A DNA stretch of 64,000 nucleotides. It comes from Undibacterium hunanense (GTDB lineage: Bacteria > Pseudomonadota > Gammaproteobacteria > Burkholderiales > Burkholderiaceae_D). The notes beneath the pieces are model-generated. The model was not told the origin of the DNA. It ran no database searches and saw nothing but the letters and a program-made list of their open reading frames with translations. The position numbers were made by a program, and so were the translations under genes. Below, in pieces: positions 8,419-18,579 of this stretch (within the stretch, counting starts at the first letter, position 1; the number at the start of each line of letters is the position of its first letter). The stretch lies in the NCBI RefSeq assembly GCF_014284335.1, contig NZ_JACOGF010000009.1, forward strand, positions 62,001 to 126,000. The letters run 5' to 3'.

Positions 8419-9497
8419 TAGAAACTGTGGCGTATGCCCAGATGCAGGGCCTTATCACCAGAACCGGCTTCAATGGCACTACCTACGGTATAGCCGGCAC
8501 CATTCTTGTTATCTATTTTGGCGTAAGCCGCATACAGATCAGTGCGCTTGGACAGAGAGTACAGGTAGGCCACAGCCAACTGGCTGGCATCCTGGTTTTT
8601 TACTGTCTTGTCGTCTTTGCGGATATAGGAAGCCAGTATCTTGTTGCTGCCGAATGGCACTGTCACGCCCACCAAAAAGTCAGTGGAATCTGTTGATGCT
8701 GTTGGTGCCACCAGGCTGCCGAAGGGGTTGGCGGTATTGCGCAGTGGCGAGCTGTTCAGGCCCTTGTTAACACCGTAGGCCAGATGCGCTTTGGCCACAC
8801 CAAAATCATAGGTGGCAGCCAGCAGGGTGGTTTTGCCATCTTCCGTATTTTTAAGTGTTGCCGTGTCATTGTTGCGGTTGTGGTAGCCCAGACGTACCGC
8901 AAACGGGCCGGATGTATAGGCAATTGCCGCACCCAACTGACGACTGGCAGAGGTATCGCCCGCGGTTTCGCCAAAGCCGTAGGCCAGTTCACCAGTCAGA
9001 CCATCAAAAGAAGGCGTGACGTATTTCAAGGTGTTGTCCATACGGCTGGCACCGGTGCCGGAGTTAGGCATGATATTGGCAGCATCGCCAGCAAAGCCGG
9101 TACCGAAGGGATCAGCAAAAGCCAGTGTCAGGTATTCTGGCGTGTACTGACGACCTGCAGTCAAGGTACCAAAATCCCCCTTGATACCGAGGTAGGCCTG
9201 GCGACCAAACATCAAGCCACCCTGGCCTGATGAACCGGTATCGACGTTGATGCCGCTTTCCAGCAAGAAGAAAGCAGACAGACCACCACCCAGGTCTTCA
9301 GTGCCCTTGAAACCCAGACGCGAACCCGAACCAATACCGCTGGTCAGCTTGCTGACAGAACCGGCGCTGCCGCCGTTTTCTATGGCAATGCCGGTATCCA
9401 CGATACCGTAAATGGTAACGGAAGACTGGGCCGATGCAGAGCCGGCAAAAGTGCCAATAACGCCAAGTAAGGCAAGTGCAAGAAACGTCTTTTTCAT
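8418..9497 (-). CDS. Gram-negative trimeric porin (Burkholderiales type)
   Basis: 359 residues with a signal peptide (MKKTFLALALLGVIGTFAGS, cut after ASAQ). The mature protein begins SSVTIYGIVDTGIAIENGG, the standard first strand of general porins in Burkholderiales, and ends IRHSF with the C-terminal phenylalanine needed for outer-membrane assembly. Repeated Gly/aromatic strands fill the middle. A GAGAG ribosome site precedes the ATG. It is a single gene with a long AT-rich leader region upstream, which suggests regulated expression. Substrate is not predictable from sequence alone. Confidence 0.94.
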   Translation of the reverse strand: MKKTFLALALLGVIGTFAGSASAQSSVTIYGIVDTGIAIENGGSAGSVSKLTSGIGSGSRLGFKGTEDLGGGLSAFFLLESGINVDTGSSGQGGLMFGRQAYLGIKGDFGTLTAGRQYTPEYLTLAFADPFGTGFAGDAANIMPNSGTGASRMDNTLKYVTPSFDGLTGELAYGFGETAGDTSASRQLGAAIAYTSGPFAVRLGYHNRNNDTATLKNTEDGKTTLLAATYDFGVAKAHLAYGVNKGLNSSPLRNTANPFGSLVAPTASTDSTDFLVGVTVPFGSNKILASYIRKDDKTVKNQDASQLAVAYLYSLSKRTDLYAAYAKIDNKNGAGYTVGSAIEAGSGDKALHLGIRHSF

Positions 9498-9877
9498 TTG
9501 ATTCTCTCAAAAAATAGGTAAGGAAATAATTTCGCTGCCAAAAGAATCGCCTGTTGCCGGGATGCCCCATCGTATGAATGCGACATCTGTGCTGCGGTGT
9601 TCAAGCTATACCGGCAATGCCAACAACAAGGGCGATATGTGTACTGAGGGTACTAATGGTGATACACGTGCTTACCGACCGGATTTCCTGTCATCGCAGT
9701 CGGTAATTTATTATCGATGAAAAATAAGATGTTTACATATATATTATTTATAAAACGTTGATAAAAAATAGATGAAACGTTGTTAAAAAGTTGAAATTGA
9801 ACTTGGGGAAATATTTATGGAATATCCGTATGCTGGCGACGGAGGGTAATTATTTTGTCGCAGGTGATGAAAATAAA
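9498..9877. other. AT-rich non-coding region upstream of the porin
   Basis: No gene is visible in this stretch. The portion 9700-9800 is very AT-rich and carries TTATCGAT and two copies of AAACGTT (near 9754 and 9776). These resemble parts of the 20-bp palindrome found at 13948-13967 in front of the TRAP binding-protein gene. It probably contains the porin promoter and regulatory sites, but no convincing -35/-10 pair was assigned. Confidence 0.5.
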
Positions 9878-9909
9878 AATGGCCGGTGATGACTTCATCA
9901 CCGGCCATT
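9878..9909 (-). terminator. Terminator of the 5-oxoprolinase-type gene
   Basis: AATGGCCGGTGATGA (9878-9892) pairs perfectly with TCATCACCGGCCATT (9895-9909), giving a 13-15 bp stem. Reading leftward the stem is followed by a T-rich run (complement of AAATAAAAA at 9871-9879). It lies 68 bases after the stop of the hydrolase gene. Confidence 0.9.
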
Positions 9910-9977
9910 CTTCAGGCGCGTTCAGTTACTGCAAAGCTAGTTGATAGTGCTGCTTGCAATGCGTCGGGCCATGCACA

Positions 9978-12900
9978 TCATGCTTTACCGTAGCCACCTC
10001 CACCTGGTGTTTCAATCACGAAGATATCGCCTGCCTGCATGTCGGTACTGGCGACAAATCCCAGTTCCTCAGTCTTGCCATTATTTCTGATGACATAGTT
10101 TTTACCGCAGGCACCGTCGGCACCGCCAGCTGTGCCAAATGGTGCATACACGCGATTATTCGACAGGATGGAAGCAGTCATGTTTTCCAGGAAGCGTATC
10201 TTTCTGACGCCACCATTACCACCATGCCAGCGACCCGTGCCACCTGAATCAGGCTTGATTTCATAGCTTTCCAGCCTGACCGGATAACGCCATTCCAGAA
10301 TTTCCGGATCGGTAAGACGTGAATTCGTCATATGTGTCTGTACGACATCCGTACCGTTGAAACCTTCGCCTGCGCCTGAGCCGCCAGAGATGGTTTCATA
10401 GTATTGATAATCATCATTGCCGAAGGTGAAATTGTTCATGGTACCCGGGGATGATGCGACCACACCCAGCGCACCATACAGTGCATTGGTAATACAACTT
10501 GAAGTTTCCACATTGCCGGATACCACCGCAGCAGGGTAGCGCGGATTAAGCATCGAACCTTCCGGGATGATGACTTTCAGCGGTTTCAGGCAACCGGCAT
10601 TGAGTGGGATATCGTCATCGATCAATGTACGGAATACATACAACACTGCAGCCATGCAAATCGCGCTGGGTGCATTGAAGTTATTATTCAGTTGTGGCGA
10701 CGTACCGGTAAAATCCACTTCGGCAGAACGTGAAGCATGATCAACCCGGATGGCAACCTTGATGATGGCACCGTTGTCGAGCCTGTATTCATAATGGCTG
10801 TCTTGCAGGGCCGTGATGACACGCCTGACCGCTTCTTCTGCATTGTCCTGCACATGGCTCATATAGGCCTGCACCACATCCAGTCCATAGTGCTGCACCA
10901 TTTTCAGCAACTCATCGACGCCTTTCTGGTTGGCGGCAATCTGAGCCTGGAAGTCGGCCAGGTTTTGATGGATATTGCGGCATGGGTATTTACCTGAAGA
11001 GAGCAGGGCGATGGTTTCTTTCTCCAGGAACTTGCCAGCACTGACCAGTTTGAAATTATTGATCAGTACCCCTTCTTCTTCCACCACTGTGCTGTCTGCC
11101 GGCATTGAGCCTGGTGTGATGCCGCCTATGTCGGCATGGTGGCCGCGTGAGCCCACATAGAACAGAACTTCGGTGCCCGCGGCATTGAAGGCCGGGGTGA
11201 TAACCGTAACGTCAGGCAAGTGCGTGCCGCCGTTATACGGGTCGTTGAGCATATACACATCACCCGGCTTCATGCTGCCGGCATTGGCGCGGATGATGGT
11301 CTTGATGCTGTCGCCCATGGAACCCAGATGCACAGGAATATGCGGCGCATTCGCAATCAGGTTGCCTTCGGCATCAAATAGTGCGCAAGAAAAATCCAGG
11401 CGTTCCTTGATATTGACCGAGAAGGCAGTATTTTGCAGGCGCAGGCCCATTTGCTCGGCGATACTCATGAACAGGTTATTGAATACCTCCAGCATCACCG
11501 GATCTGCTTTGGTGCCTATGGCCTGGCGTTTCGGACGTGCTTCCAGACGCGTGAATACCAGGTGATCCAGGGCCGTGACTTCGGCCCCCCAGCCTGGTTC
11601 TATGATATTGGTGGCATTTTTCTCGGCAATGATGGCCGGACCCCTGATGTGATCACCCGGGCGCATGTCTTCCCGTGCATAAAGACCGGTGTCGTGCCAT
11701 TTTCCACCAGAAAAAAGCTGGACGATTTCTACCGGTTTCAGCGTCTGATTATTTTCCCGCGGGGGCAGATAGTCGACGCTTTCATTACCTTCACCCGAAT
11801 TGCCTATGGCTTCTACCGAAATTGCTTCTATCACCAACTGCTTGTTCGGCATCAGGAAGGAATAGCGTTTCTTGTAGGCAGATTCAAACTGGTAAATCAT
11901 GCCGGCAATATCCTGCATGCCAACCACGATGACAGAATCTGTACCTTCATAGCGCAAATGCACGCGCTGTTTGACACTGAGGTTTTCTATTAACACGCCT
12001 TGCTCAAGCAAATCATTTTTTGCCGAAGCAGACAGGCGGGCCAGGTGTTTTTCCAGTGCGGGGAGAGACGTTGGTGCCAGCGGCAATTCCATGGCCTGCT
12101 CGCGCATCGCAGTCTGGTCTGCCAGGCCCATGCCATATGCGGACAGCACGCCAGAGAATGGATGAGCAAATACTTTTGTCATGCCCAGCGCATCCGCCAC
12201 CAGGCAGGCATGCTGACCACCGGCACCACCGAAAGTGGTCAGAGTATAGTCAGTCACATCATGGCCGCGCTGTACCGAGATGAATTTGATGGCATTGGCC
12301 ATATTGCCTACGGCAATTTCAATAAAGCCTTCGGCTACTTCTTCTGGTGATTTGCGTATGCCGGTAGCTTTTTCTATTTCTGCAGCCATGGCAGTAAATT
12401 TTTCCACCACGGCGTCGCGGTCCAGCGACTGGTCGGCTTTCGGGCCAAACACCTTGGGGAAATAAGCTGGCTGGATTTTCCCCAGCATGACATTGCAATC
12501 GGTCACGGCCAGCTGGCCGCCACGCCGATAGCTGGTGGGGCCAGGATTGGCACCGGCACTGTCAGGGCCAACGCGATAGCGGGTACCATCAAAATGCAGG
12601 ATGGAACCACCACCGGCGGCGACCGTATGGATGCTCATCATTGGTGCCCGCATTCTGACACCGGCAACCTGGGTTTCAAATTCACGTTCAAATTCACCAG
12701 CGTAATGGGATACATCCGTCGATGTGCCGCCCATGTCAAAGCCAATGATTTTATCAAAGCCGGCAGTCTGCGCCGTGCGTACCATGCCAACGATGCCACC
12801 GGCCGGACCGGACAGAATGGAGTCCTTGCCCTGGAAACGATGGGCATCTGTCAGGCCACCATTGCTTTGCATGAAGAACAGACGCACGCCATCCATCTTG

Positions 12901-13619
12901 CTGGCAACCTGATCGACATAGCGTCGCAATATGGGCGACAGATAGGCATCCACCACCGTGGTATCGCCACGCGAGATCAGCTTCATCATCGGGCTGACTT
13001 TGTTGGAAATGGAAATCTGTGTGAAACCAGCTTCCGTTGCCAGCCTGCCTATGCGATCTTCATGCTGGGTATGGCGATAGCCATGCATGAGCACAATCGC
13101 CAGTGCGCGATAACCGTCCTTATATAAGACAGCCAGTTCTGTTTTGACGGCATCTTCATCCAATGCCTGCAACACATTGCCCTGGGCATCGATGCGCTCA
13201 TCGACTTCCACCACTTTTCCATACAACAGTTCTGGCAATACGATATGGCGGTCAAACAGGCGCGGCCGGTTCTGGTAGGCGATGCGCAAGGCGTCACGAA
13301 AACCTTTGGTTATTATCAGTGCAGTCGGGTCGCCCTTGCGTTCCAGCAAGGCATTGGTGGCAACCGTAGTTCCCATCTTTACGGCAGAGACCAGTGCGGG
13401 TGAAATATTCTGTTCTGAACTTAAACCGAGCAGACCCTGTATACCAGCGACGGCAGCGTCTTTATATTGCTCCGGGTTTTCTGACAGTAATTTATGTGTC
13501 AGTAGTTTTCCATCCGGACGGCGCGCCACGATATCGGTAAACGTACCACCGCGATCTATCCAGAATTGCCAGCGTTGATCTTCAGGCAGATCTTCGTGCG
13601 CTTGTTTCTGTTCGTTCAT
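9978..13619 (-). CDS. Hydantoinase A/B fusion, ATP-dependent 5-oxoprolinase type
   Basis: 1213 residues, the full length of 5-oxoprolinases in which HyuA-like and HyuB-like halves are fused. 5-oxoprolinase opens 5-oxoproline to glutamate with ATP. The N-terminal half has [18 protein letters not shown] and the nucleotide-binding [12 protein letters not shown] near residue 300. The C-terminal half, from about residue 690, shows [24 protein letters not shown] and [15 protein letters not shown]. The gene ends in a Gly-rich motif (ETPGGGGYG) as usual. I start at 13619 (AAGGTGG six bases upstream) rather than the ATG six codons earlier. A hydantoin or other cyclic-amide substrate is also possible. 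It is divergent from the TRAP and ABC transporter genes, which may supply its substrate. Confidence 0.92.
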   Translation of the reverse strand: MNEQKQAHEDLPEDQRWQFWIDRGGTFTDIVARRPDGKLLTHKLLSENPEQYKDAAVAGIQGLLGLSSEQNISPALVSAVKMGTTVATNALLERKGDPTALIITKGFRDALRIAYQNRPRLFDRHIVLPELLYGKVVEVDERIDAQGNVLQALDEDAVKTELAVLYKDGYRALAIVLMHGYRHTQHEDRIGRLATEAGFTQISISNKVSPMMKLISRGDTTVVDAYLSPILRRYVDQVASKMDGVRLFFMQSNGGLTDAHRFQGKDSILSGPAGGIVGMVRTAQTAGFDKIIGFDMGGTSTDVSHYAGEFEREFETQVAGVRMRAPMMSIHTVAAGGGSILHFDGTRYRVGPDSAGANPGPTSYRRGGQLAVTDCNVMLGKIQPAYFPKVFGPKADQSLDRDAVVEKFTAMAAEIEKATGIRKSPEEVAEGFIEIAVGNMANAIKFISVQRGHDVTDYTLTTFGGAGGQHACLVADALGMTKVFAHPFSGVLSAYGMGLADQTAMREQAMELPLAPTSLPALEKHLARLSASAKNDLLEQGVLIENLSVKQRVHLRYEGTDSVIVVGMQDIAGMIYQFESAYKKRYSFLMPNKQLVIEAISVEAIGNSGEGNESVDYLPPRENNQTLKPVEIVQLFSGGKWHDTGLYAREDMRPGDHIRGPAIIAEKNATNIIEPGWGAEVTALDHLVFTRLEARPKRQAIGTKADPVMLEVFNNLFMSIAEQMGLRLQNTAFSVNIKERLDFSCALFDAEGNLIANAPHIPVHLGSMGDSIKTIIRANAGSMKPGDVYMLNDPYNGGTHLPDVTVITPAFNAAGTEVLFYVGSRGHHADIGGITPGSMPADSTVVEEEGVLINNFKLVSAGKFLEKETIALLSSGKYPCRNIHQNLADFQAQIAANQKGVDELLKMVQHYGLDVVQAYMSHVQDNAEEAVRRVITALQDSHYEYRLDNGAIIKVAIRVDHASRSAEVDFTGTSPQLNNNFNAPSAICMAAVLYVFRTLIDDDIPLNAGCLKPLKVIIPEGSMLNPRYPAAVVSGNVETSSCITNALYGALGVVASSPGTMNNFTFGNDDYQYYETISGGSGAGEGFNGTDVVQTHMTNSRLTDPEILEWRYPVRLESYEIKPDSGGTGRWHGGNGGVRKIRFLENMTASILSNNRVYAPFGTAGGADGACGKNYVIRNNGKTEELGFVASTDMQAGDIFVIETPGGGGYGKA

Positions 13620-13944
13620 TTTGCAACCACCTTTCATAAAGAGATGTTGCCGTCCACCGGCAAAGTCTAATCTCGGTTTGATCCGCCATCCACATCCAGG
13701 GCAACAGTCCTTGTGTCAAAAATCAGACAGTTCCCATATTTAACTGTTGCACGAAGGCAGCAAGTGGAATGGATTTCCAGTACTAAAAAAACAAAAAACA
13801 TCACTGTTCTTGTGCATCTCCGCCACAGCGTGGTGCAGTTTTTTAAAACAGATTCAGAGTAGGAAAAAAACTTTATAAACATCTTGTGGATTTTTCCTTT
13901 AATGATATTGTAGTGTTTATTGAGATTAAATGTAATATATTTTA

Positions 13945-13974
13945 TTGACGTTTTATCGATAAAACGTTTACGAT
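13945..13974 (+). promoter_or_regulatory. Promoter with a 20-bp perfect palindromic operator candidate
   Basis: ACGTTTTATCGATAAAACGT at 13948-13967 is a perfect 20-bp palindrome. It overlaps a -35-like TTGACG (13945-13950) and ends next to a -10-like TACGAT (13969-13974), spacing 18. A protein bound there would block polymerase, so this is probably a repressor site controlling the binding-protein gene that starts 24 bases further on. The rest of the gap from 13638 is AT-rich and non-coding. Confidence 0.6.
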
Positions 13975-13997
13975 ATAAAACATCGAAAGGGTAAATG

Positions 13998-15068
13998 ATG
14001 TCTGACTTAAAGCAATATAAGTTGATCTTGTCCTCGTCATATGCCCGCTTTCGATCAGGTATCAAAGGGTTTGCAGGGCTATCCGTCGTAGTATCAGTAA
14101 CCGTATCAGTAACCATATTGATGATGGCCTTGCCCTGTCAGGCAGAAGAGACAGAGGTACGTTTCGCCACTGCTTATGCTGCCGATAATTTTCAGACTTT
14201 GAATCTGCTGCAATTTGCCAAAGACGTCATGGCAAGCACCGGGGGAAGAGTGAAGATGAGTATCTTTGCTGCTGGCACCTTGTTGAAGCCAGCAGAAATT
14301 TTTGCCGGTGTCATCAGCGACAAAGCCGAGGCAGGGGAAGTCATCATGTCCAGCCTGGCAAAAGATATACCGGTATTTGGTGTGGATTCTCTACCTTTTA
14401 CCGTCAGGGGTTATGAAGATGCTTATAACCTGTGGATGGCGTCAAAACCTGAAGTGGAAAAGGCGCTCAACAAGCGTGGTTTGAAGTTGCTTTACACGGT
14501 GCCGTGGCCACCACAGAATCTATATTCAAAAAAGCCCTTGAGTTCACTGGCAGATTTCAAGGGTATGCGCATGCGCAGTTATAACCCTGCCAGCGAAAGA
14601 ATCGCCGAATTGGCCCTGGCGACAGCCGTGCCGGTGCAGGTGATTGATCTGGAAAAGGCGATTGCCAGTGACAAGCTGGACCTGATGATTACCTCAAGCT
14701 GGACCGGGGTGGAAACCAGGGCCTGGAGCAAGATGCAGTATTACTACCGGGCCAATGCATGGATACCAAAGAACATGGTCTTCATCAGTCAAAAGGTATT
14801 TGCCCGATTTGACGCGGATACGCAAAAGAAAATCATGGATGCGGCCCAGCATGCCGAAAAACGTGGCTGGGATATGAGCAGGGACAGTGATGCCGGTTTT
14901 GAAAACCAGTTGCGCAACAACAAGGTTAAGGTCGACCGTGTCGACGCGCTATTAAGAAATAACCTGGACAGACTGGGTGAGCAGTTTGTCAGGGAATGGC
15001 TGAAAACAGCAAGCAGTGAAGAAGTATCGATTTTATTGAAATACACGACCGAAAGGTCGATGAAGTAA
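13998..15068 (+). CDS. TRAP transporter substrate-binding protein (DctP family), orphan
   Basis: About 356 residues. A long N-terminal region precedes a hydrophobic signal core (VSVTVSVTILMMALP, cut near CQAEE). The mature part reads EVRFATAYAADNFQTLNLLQFAKDV and later RMRSYNPASERIAELALATAVPVQV, the strand containing the conserved carboxylate-binding arginine (MRMRSY) of DctP proteins. TRAP binding proteins normally work with DctQ and DctM membrane partners; none is encoded nearby. The signal core contains a tandem 12-base duplication (14091-14114, encoding VSVT twice). ATG at 13995 is also possible; 13998 has better spacing from AAAGGG. Confidence 0.88.
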   Translation: MSDLKQYKLILSSSYARFRSGIKGFAGLSVVVSVTVSVTILMMALPCQAEETEVRFATAYAADNFQTLNLLQFAKDVMASTGGRVKMSIFAAGTLLKPAEIFAGVISDKAEAGEVIMSSLAKDIPVFGVDSLPFTVRGYEDAYNLWMASKPEVEKALNKRGLKLLYTVPWPPQNLYSKKPLSSLADFKGMRMRSYNPASERIAELALATAVPVQVIDLEKAIASDKLDLMITSSWTGVETRAWSKMQYYYRANAWIPKNMVFISQKVFARFDADTQKKIMDAAQHAEKRGWDMSRDSDAGFENQLRNNKVKVDRVDALLRNNLDRLGEQFVREWLKTASSEEVSILLKYTTERSMK

Positions 15069-15192
15069 ATCTTTGGCTGGCAGGTCCGGTAAATGCGGAC
15101 CAATGCAGGCAAGGACAGGAGTTGCAGCATAGGAAACGGCTCTCATCAAGGTAGCAGAGGGCTTACATTTAATTAAATTGGAGCGTTTAATA

Positions 15193-16470
15193 ATGTTTAC
15201 AAATACCATCAAGAGAATTGCCCGCGCCGGTCTTCTGGCCAGTCTGGGATTGAGCTTTTGCTACTCCGCCTATGCGCAGCAAGAGATCAAGATAGGCGTC
15301 ATTTATCCATTGTCCGGTGCTGCGGCATCGTCAGGCAGTGAAATGAAAAACGCGCTGGAACTGGCCGCGGACATCGTCAACAATGGCGCAAAAAGCGTTC
15401 CCAATCTGCCATTTTCTGCCGGCGGTGGTTTGCCAAACCTGAAAGGTGCCAAGATCAAGCTGGTATTTGCTGATCATCAGGGCAACCCGCAAATTGGTGC
15501 GACTGAAACCGAACGATTGATCACCCAGGAAAAAGTGGTTGCCATTGTCGGTGCCTACTTCAGTAATGTGACGGCTACCTCCAGCCAGGTGGCTGAAAAA
15601 TACAAGATTCCTTATGTCAATCCGGAATCATCTTCTTCCACGTTGACACAGCGCGGCTTCAAATGGTTCTTTCGTACCACGGCCCATGATGATTTGTTCG
15701 TGCATAATTTCTTTGACTTCTTCAAGGAGCTGGAAGCCAAAAAAGGTATCAAGGTCAAGCAACTGGCAACCTTCAATGAAAATACCCTGTGGGGCAATGA
15801 AACCACCAAGCTGGAAACCAAGCTGGCAGCAGAAAAAGGCTATAACCTGGTGAAGACCATAGTCTATCCGGCGAAAAGCACACAGCTGACTTCCGAAGTG
15901 CAGCAATTGAAATCAGCCAGCCCGCAAGTGGTGATGCAGTCTTCCTATCTGGGTGACGCCATCATGGCGATGAAAACCTATAAGGAACTGGGTTTTTCAC
16001 CTGACATGATCCTGGCCAACAATGCCGGTTTTACCGATACAGAATTCCGTCGCACCCTGGGCAAGGATGCTGATTATGTCATCACCCGCGAAGTCTGGTC
16101 GCCAGATCTGGCGAAGAACAATCCGCTGATCAAGCAGGTCAATGATTTGTTCAACAGTAAATACAAGATCGACTTTACCGGCAATTCTTCCCGTACCTTT
16201 ACTGGTCTGATGACACTGGTGGATGCGATTAACCGTGCCGGTTCTACCGAGCCAGAAGCAATTCGCAAAGCCCTGACGGAAACCAATATTCCAGCCAACA
16301 AACTGATCATGCCATGGAAGGGTGTGAAGTTTGATGAAAACGGTCAGAACGTCCTGGGTTCCGGCATTCTGGTACAGATCATCGACGGCAAATACAACAC
16401 GGTCTGGCCTTTCGACCTGGCGACCAAAGATGTCGTTTGGCCTATGCCAAAGTGGGATCAACGCAAGTAA
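15193..16470 (+). CDS. Branched-chain-amino-acid-type ABC transporter substrate-binding protein
   Basis: About 425 residues with a signal peptide ending AYAQQ. The mature protein starts EIKIGVIYPLSGAAASSGSE, the LivJ/LivK-type (type I periplasmic fold) opening, and contains FADHQGNPQIGATETERLI and PYVNPESSSSTLT, the region around the ligand pocket. The pocket Ser/Thr residues are present, but the ligand cannot be assigned; relatives bind amino acids, amides, urea or aromatic acids. A TTG upstream at 15178 is in frame, but GGAG at 15180-15183 fits ATG 15193. First gene of a five-gene importer operon. Confidence 0.93.
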   Translation: MFTNTIKRIARAGLLASLGLSFCYSAYAQQEIKIGVIYPLSGAAASSGSEMKNALELAADIVNNGAKSVPNLPFSAGGGLPNLKGAKIKLVFADHQGNPQIGATETERLITQEKVVAIVGAYFSNVTATSSQVAEKYKIPYVNPESSSSTLTQRGFKWFFRTTAHDDLFVHNFFDFFKELEAKKGIKVKQLATFNENTLWGNETTKLETKLAAEKGYNLVKTIVYPAKSTQLTSEVQQLKSASPQVVMQSSYLGDAIMAMKTYKELGFSPDMILANNAGFTDTEFRRTLGKDADYVITREVWSPDLAKNNPLIKQVNDLFNSKYKIDFTGNSSRTFTGLMTLVDAINRAGSTEPEAIRKALTETNIPANKLIMPWKGVKFDENGQNVLGSGILVQIIDGKYNTVWPFDLATKDVVWPMPKWDQRK

Positions 16471-16498
16471 CAAGCACAGCAAAAAAGAAGCATGTTTT

Positions 16499-16516
16499 CC
16501 CGGCCTTCTGGCCGGG
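16499..16516 (+). other. Intercistronic hairpin after the binding-protein gene
   Basis: CCCGGCC (16499-16505), loop TTCT, GGCCGGG (16510-16516). It is 29 bases after the binding-protein stop and is not followed by a T tract. Such hairpins usually protect the upstream message from exonucleases, giving more binding protein than permease. Confidence 0.6.
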
Positions 16517-16605
16517 CAAGAGCAAAGATATTCAGTAAAAAATACCTGGCGATACCTGACGTCGGTTTTACATAGCTATACATAATAGGAAGTGCGAGGA
16601 GAAAT

Positions 16606-17472
16606 ATGTCCCTTGAAATTATTATTCAGACCCTGGCGTCAGGGATCTTGATCGGATTGATCTATGCGCTGGTCGCGATTGGTTTGACGTTGATCTTTGG
16701 CGTCATGGATATCGTCAATTTTTCGCATGGTGAGTTTCTGATGTTTGGCATGTACTCCAGTTTCTGGATGTACTCGCTGTTTGCACTGGACCCCATGTTT
16801 ACCCTGCCATTGACCGCATTGTTTCTGTTTGCGCTTGGCGTGATCCTGTACAAGCTGATCATCAGAAAAATAACCAATGCGCCGATGCTGTCGCAGATTT
16901 TTACAACCTTCGGCCTGATGATGCTGTTCCGTGGTCTGGCCCAGTTTTTCTGGAAGCCGGATTTCAGGACAGTAGACCATTCTGTCGTATCCGGTGCGGT
17001 GCAGGTATTCGGCATACAGGTCGGTATGCCGCAGGTGACTGCAGGTGTCGGGGCAATTCTGGTGACGATGGGTATTTACCTGTTCCTGACCAAGACCCGA
17101 GCCGGGGCAGCACTGGAAGCGACTGCTGCGGATAAAGAGGCAGCACAACTGATGGGCATCGATTCACAGAAAATGTTTGCCATGGCCTGGGGCATTGGTG
17201 CTGCATGTGCGGGCGTGGCCGGGGCATTGCTGTCGACCTTCTTTCCCATCTTCCCTGAAGTGGGGGCGAACTTCATCCTGATTGCTTTTGTGGTGGTGAA
17301 TCTGGGTGGCTTTGGCAGCGTCATCGGTGCATTGTTTGCCGGGATTATTGTCGGTGTCATTGAAGTCATGGGTGGCTTTTTGATTGGGCCGCAATACAAG
17401 CTGGCACTGGTACTTGGATTGTTCCTGGCGGTGTTGATGTTCCGTCCGCAAGGACTGATGGGTAAGCAGTAA
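16606..17472 (+). CDS. LivH-type ABC permease
   Basis: 288 residues, about eight membrane helices. The N-terminus IIIQTLASGILIGLIYALVA and the following GVMDIVNFSHGEFLMFGMY are diagnostic for LivH permeases. A strong GAGGAG ribosome site precedes ATG 16606. It pairs with the LivM-type permease encoded 21 bases downstream to form the inner-membrane channel of the importer. Confidence 0.95.
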   Translation: MSLEIIIQTLASGILIGLIYALVAIGLTLIFGVMDIVNFSHGEFLMFGMYSSFWMYSLFALDPMFTLPLTALFLFALGVILYKLIIRKITNAPMLSQIFTTFGLMMLFRGLAQFFWKPDFRTVDHSVVSGAVQVFGIQVGMPQVTAGVGAILVTMGIYLFLTKTRAGAALEATAADKEAAQLMGIDSQKMFAMAWGIGAACAGVAGALLSTFFPIFPEVGANFILIAFVVVNLGGFGSVIGALFAGIIVGVIEVMGGFLIGPQYKLALVLGLFLAVLMFRPQGLMGKQ

Positions 17473-17493
17473 GGTGAAAAATAAGGTGAAGCT

Positions 17494-18579
17494 ATGAACA
17501 TACAAGAAAAAACCGTGACATCGGCGCATGAATTGCTGGCGCCAGATTCTCATGGAAAATCCTCGGTTAAATACATACTGTTATCGCTATGTGTAATTTG
17601 TGCTTTGCTGGTGCCCGTCGTGGTCAAGGATCCGTCGCATCAGAATCTGGCGATATTGATTTTGATGGCGGCGCAACTGGGCGTGGCCTGGAATATCGTC
17701 GGTGGTTATGCCGGTCAGGTGTCGCTAGGGCACGTCGCCTTTTACGGACTGGGCGCCTACACCTCAACACTGCTGCTGACGCAATGGGGCATGAACGCGT
17801 GGCTGGCAATGTTATGTGGCGGCATACTGGCAGCACTGATTAGCCTGGTCATAGGCTGGTCATGCTTTCGTCTTAACGGTCATTACTTTGGCATGGCGAC
17901 TATCGCCGTGGCTGAAATCATCCAGATCATTTTCACCAACTGGGAATATGCAGGTGGTGCCGTCGGCCTGACCCTGCCCATGGATCAGCAAGGCTGGAGC
18001 AATATGATATTTACCGACAAGGCACCGTATTACTACATCGCCCTCGGTCTTTTGTTGCTGACGCTGGCAGTGAATTACTGGATAGAACACAGTTACCTTG
18101 GTTATTACTTCCGCGCCATCAAGGATGAGCCGGATGCTGCACGTAGCCTGGGTATCAACCTTAGCCGCTACAAGCAGATTGCCTTTGCCGTCAGCAGTTT
18201 TTTTACCGCCATCGGTGGCAGTCTGTATGCACAGAAGGAATTGTATATCGATCCGGGTTCGGTCCTGCATACCGGCCTGTCGATCAAGATGGCCCTGGTA
18301 TCCATATTGGGCGGAGTAGGCACTTTGCTGGGCCCCGTCATCGGTGCAGGTGTCTTGACTTTCATTGAAGAAGGTACGCGTGCCCTGTTTGGTGGTTCTG
18401 GCCGTGGTACGGATCTGGTGATTTATGCCGCTTTGATCGTGGTGATTGCGGTCTACTATCCGACCGGTGTGATGGGCTGGATCAAGCAATTTTTTGCGCG
18501 CAGAAAAGCGGTCAGGGCGCAGAAGGCGCAAGATGCACAAGACACCACAGGCACACAAGCCGGCAAGGAGGCAGCATGA
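17494..18579 (+). CDS. LivM-type ABC permease
   Basis: 361 residues. The LivM signature is seen in WNIVGGYAGQVSLGHVAFYG near residue 68 and in YYFRAIKDEPDAARSLGIN. It has about nine to ten helices and a charged, Ala/Gln-rich C-terminal tail (residues 330-361) that extends beyond the family core. The stop overlaps the following ATPase start by four bases (ATGA), showing translational coupling. Confidence 0.95.
   Translation: MNIQEKTVTSAHELLAPDSHGKSSVKYILLSLCVICALLVPVVVKDPSHQNLAILILMAAQLGVAWNIVGGYAGQVSLGHVAFYGLGAYTSTLLLTQWGMNAWLAMLCGGILAALISLVIGWSCFRLNGHYFGMATIAVAEIIQIIFTNWEYAGGAVGLTLPMDQQGWSNMIFTDKAPYYYIALGLLLLTLAVNYWIEHSYLGYYFRAIKDEPDAARSLGINLSRYKQIAFAVSSFFTAIGGSLYAQKELYIDPGSVLHTGLSIKMALVSILGGVGTLLGPVIGAGVLTFIEEGTRALFGGSGRGTDLVIYAALIVVIAVYYPTGVMGWIKQFFARRKAVRAQKAQDAQDTTGTQAGKEAA

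Noticed and set aside
13667-14116. A 149-residue minus-strand frame with repeated Thr/Asp start
   Set aside because: It is antisense to the TRAP promoter and signal sequence; the repeated start comes from the 12-base duplication. No ribosome site.
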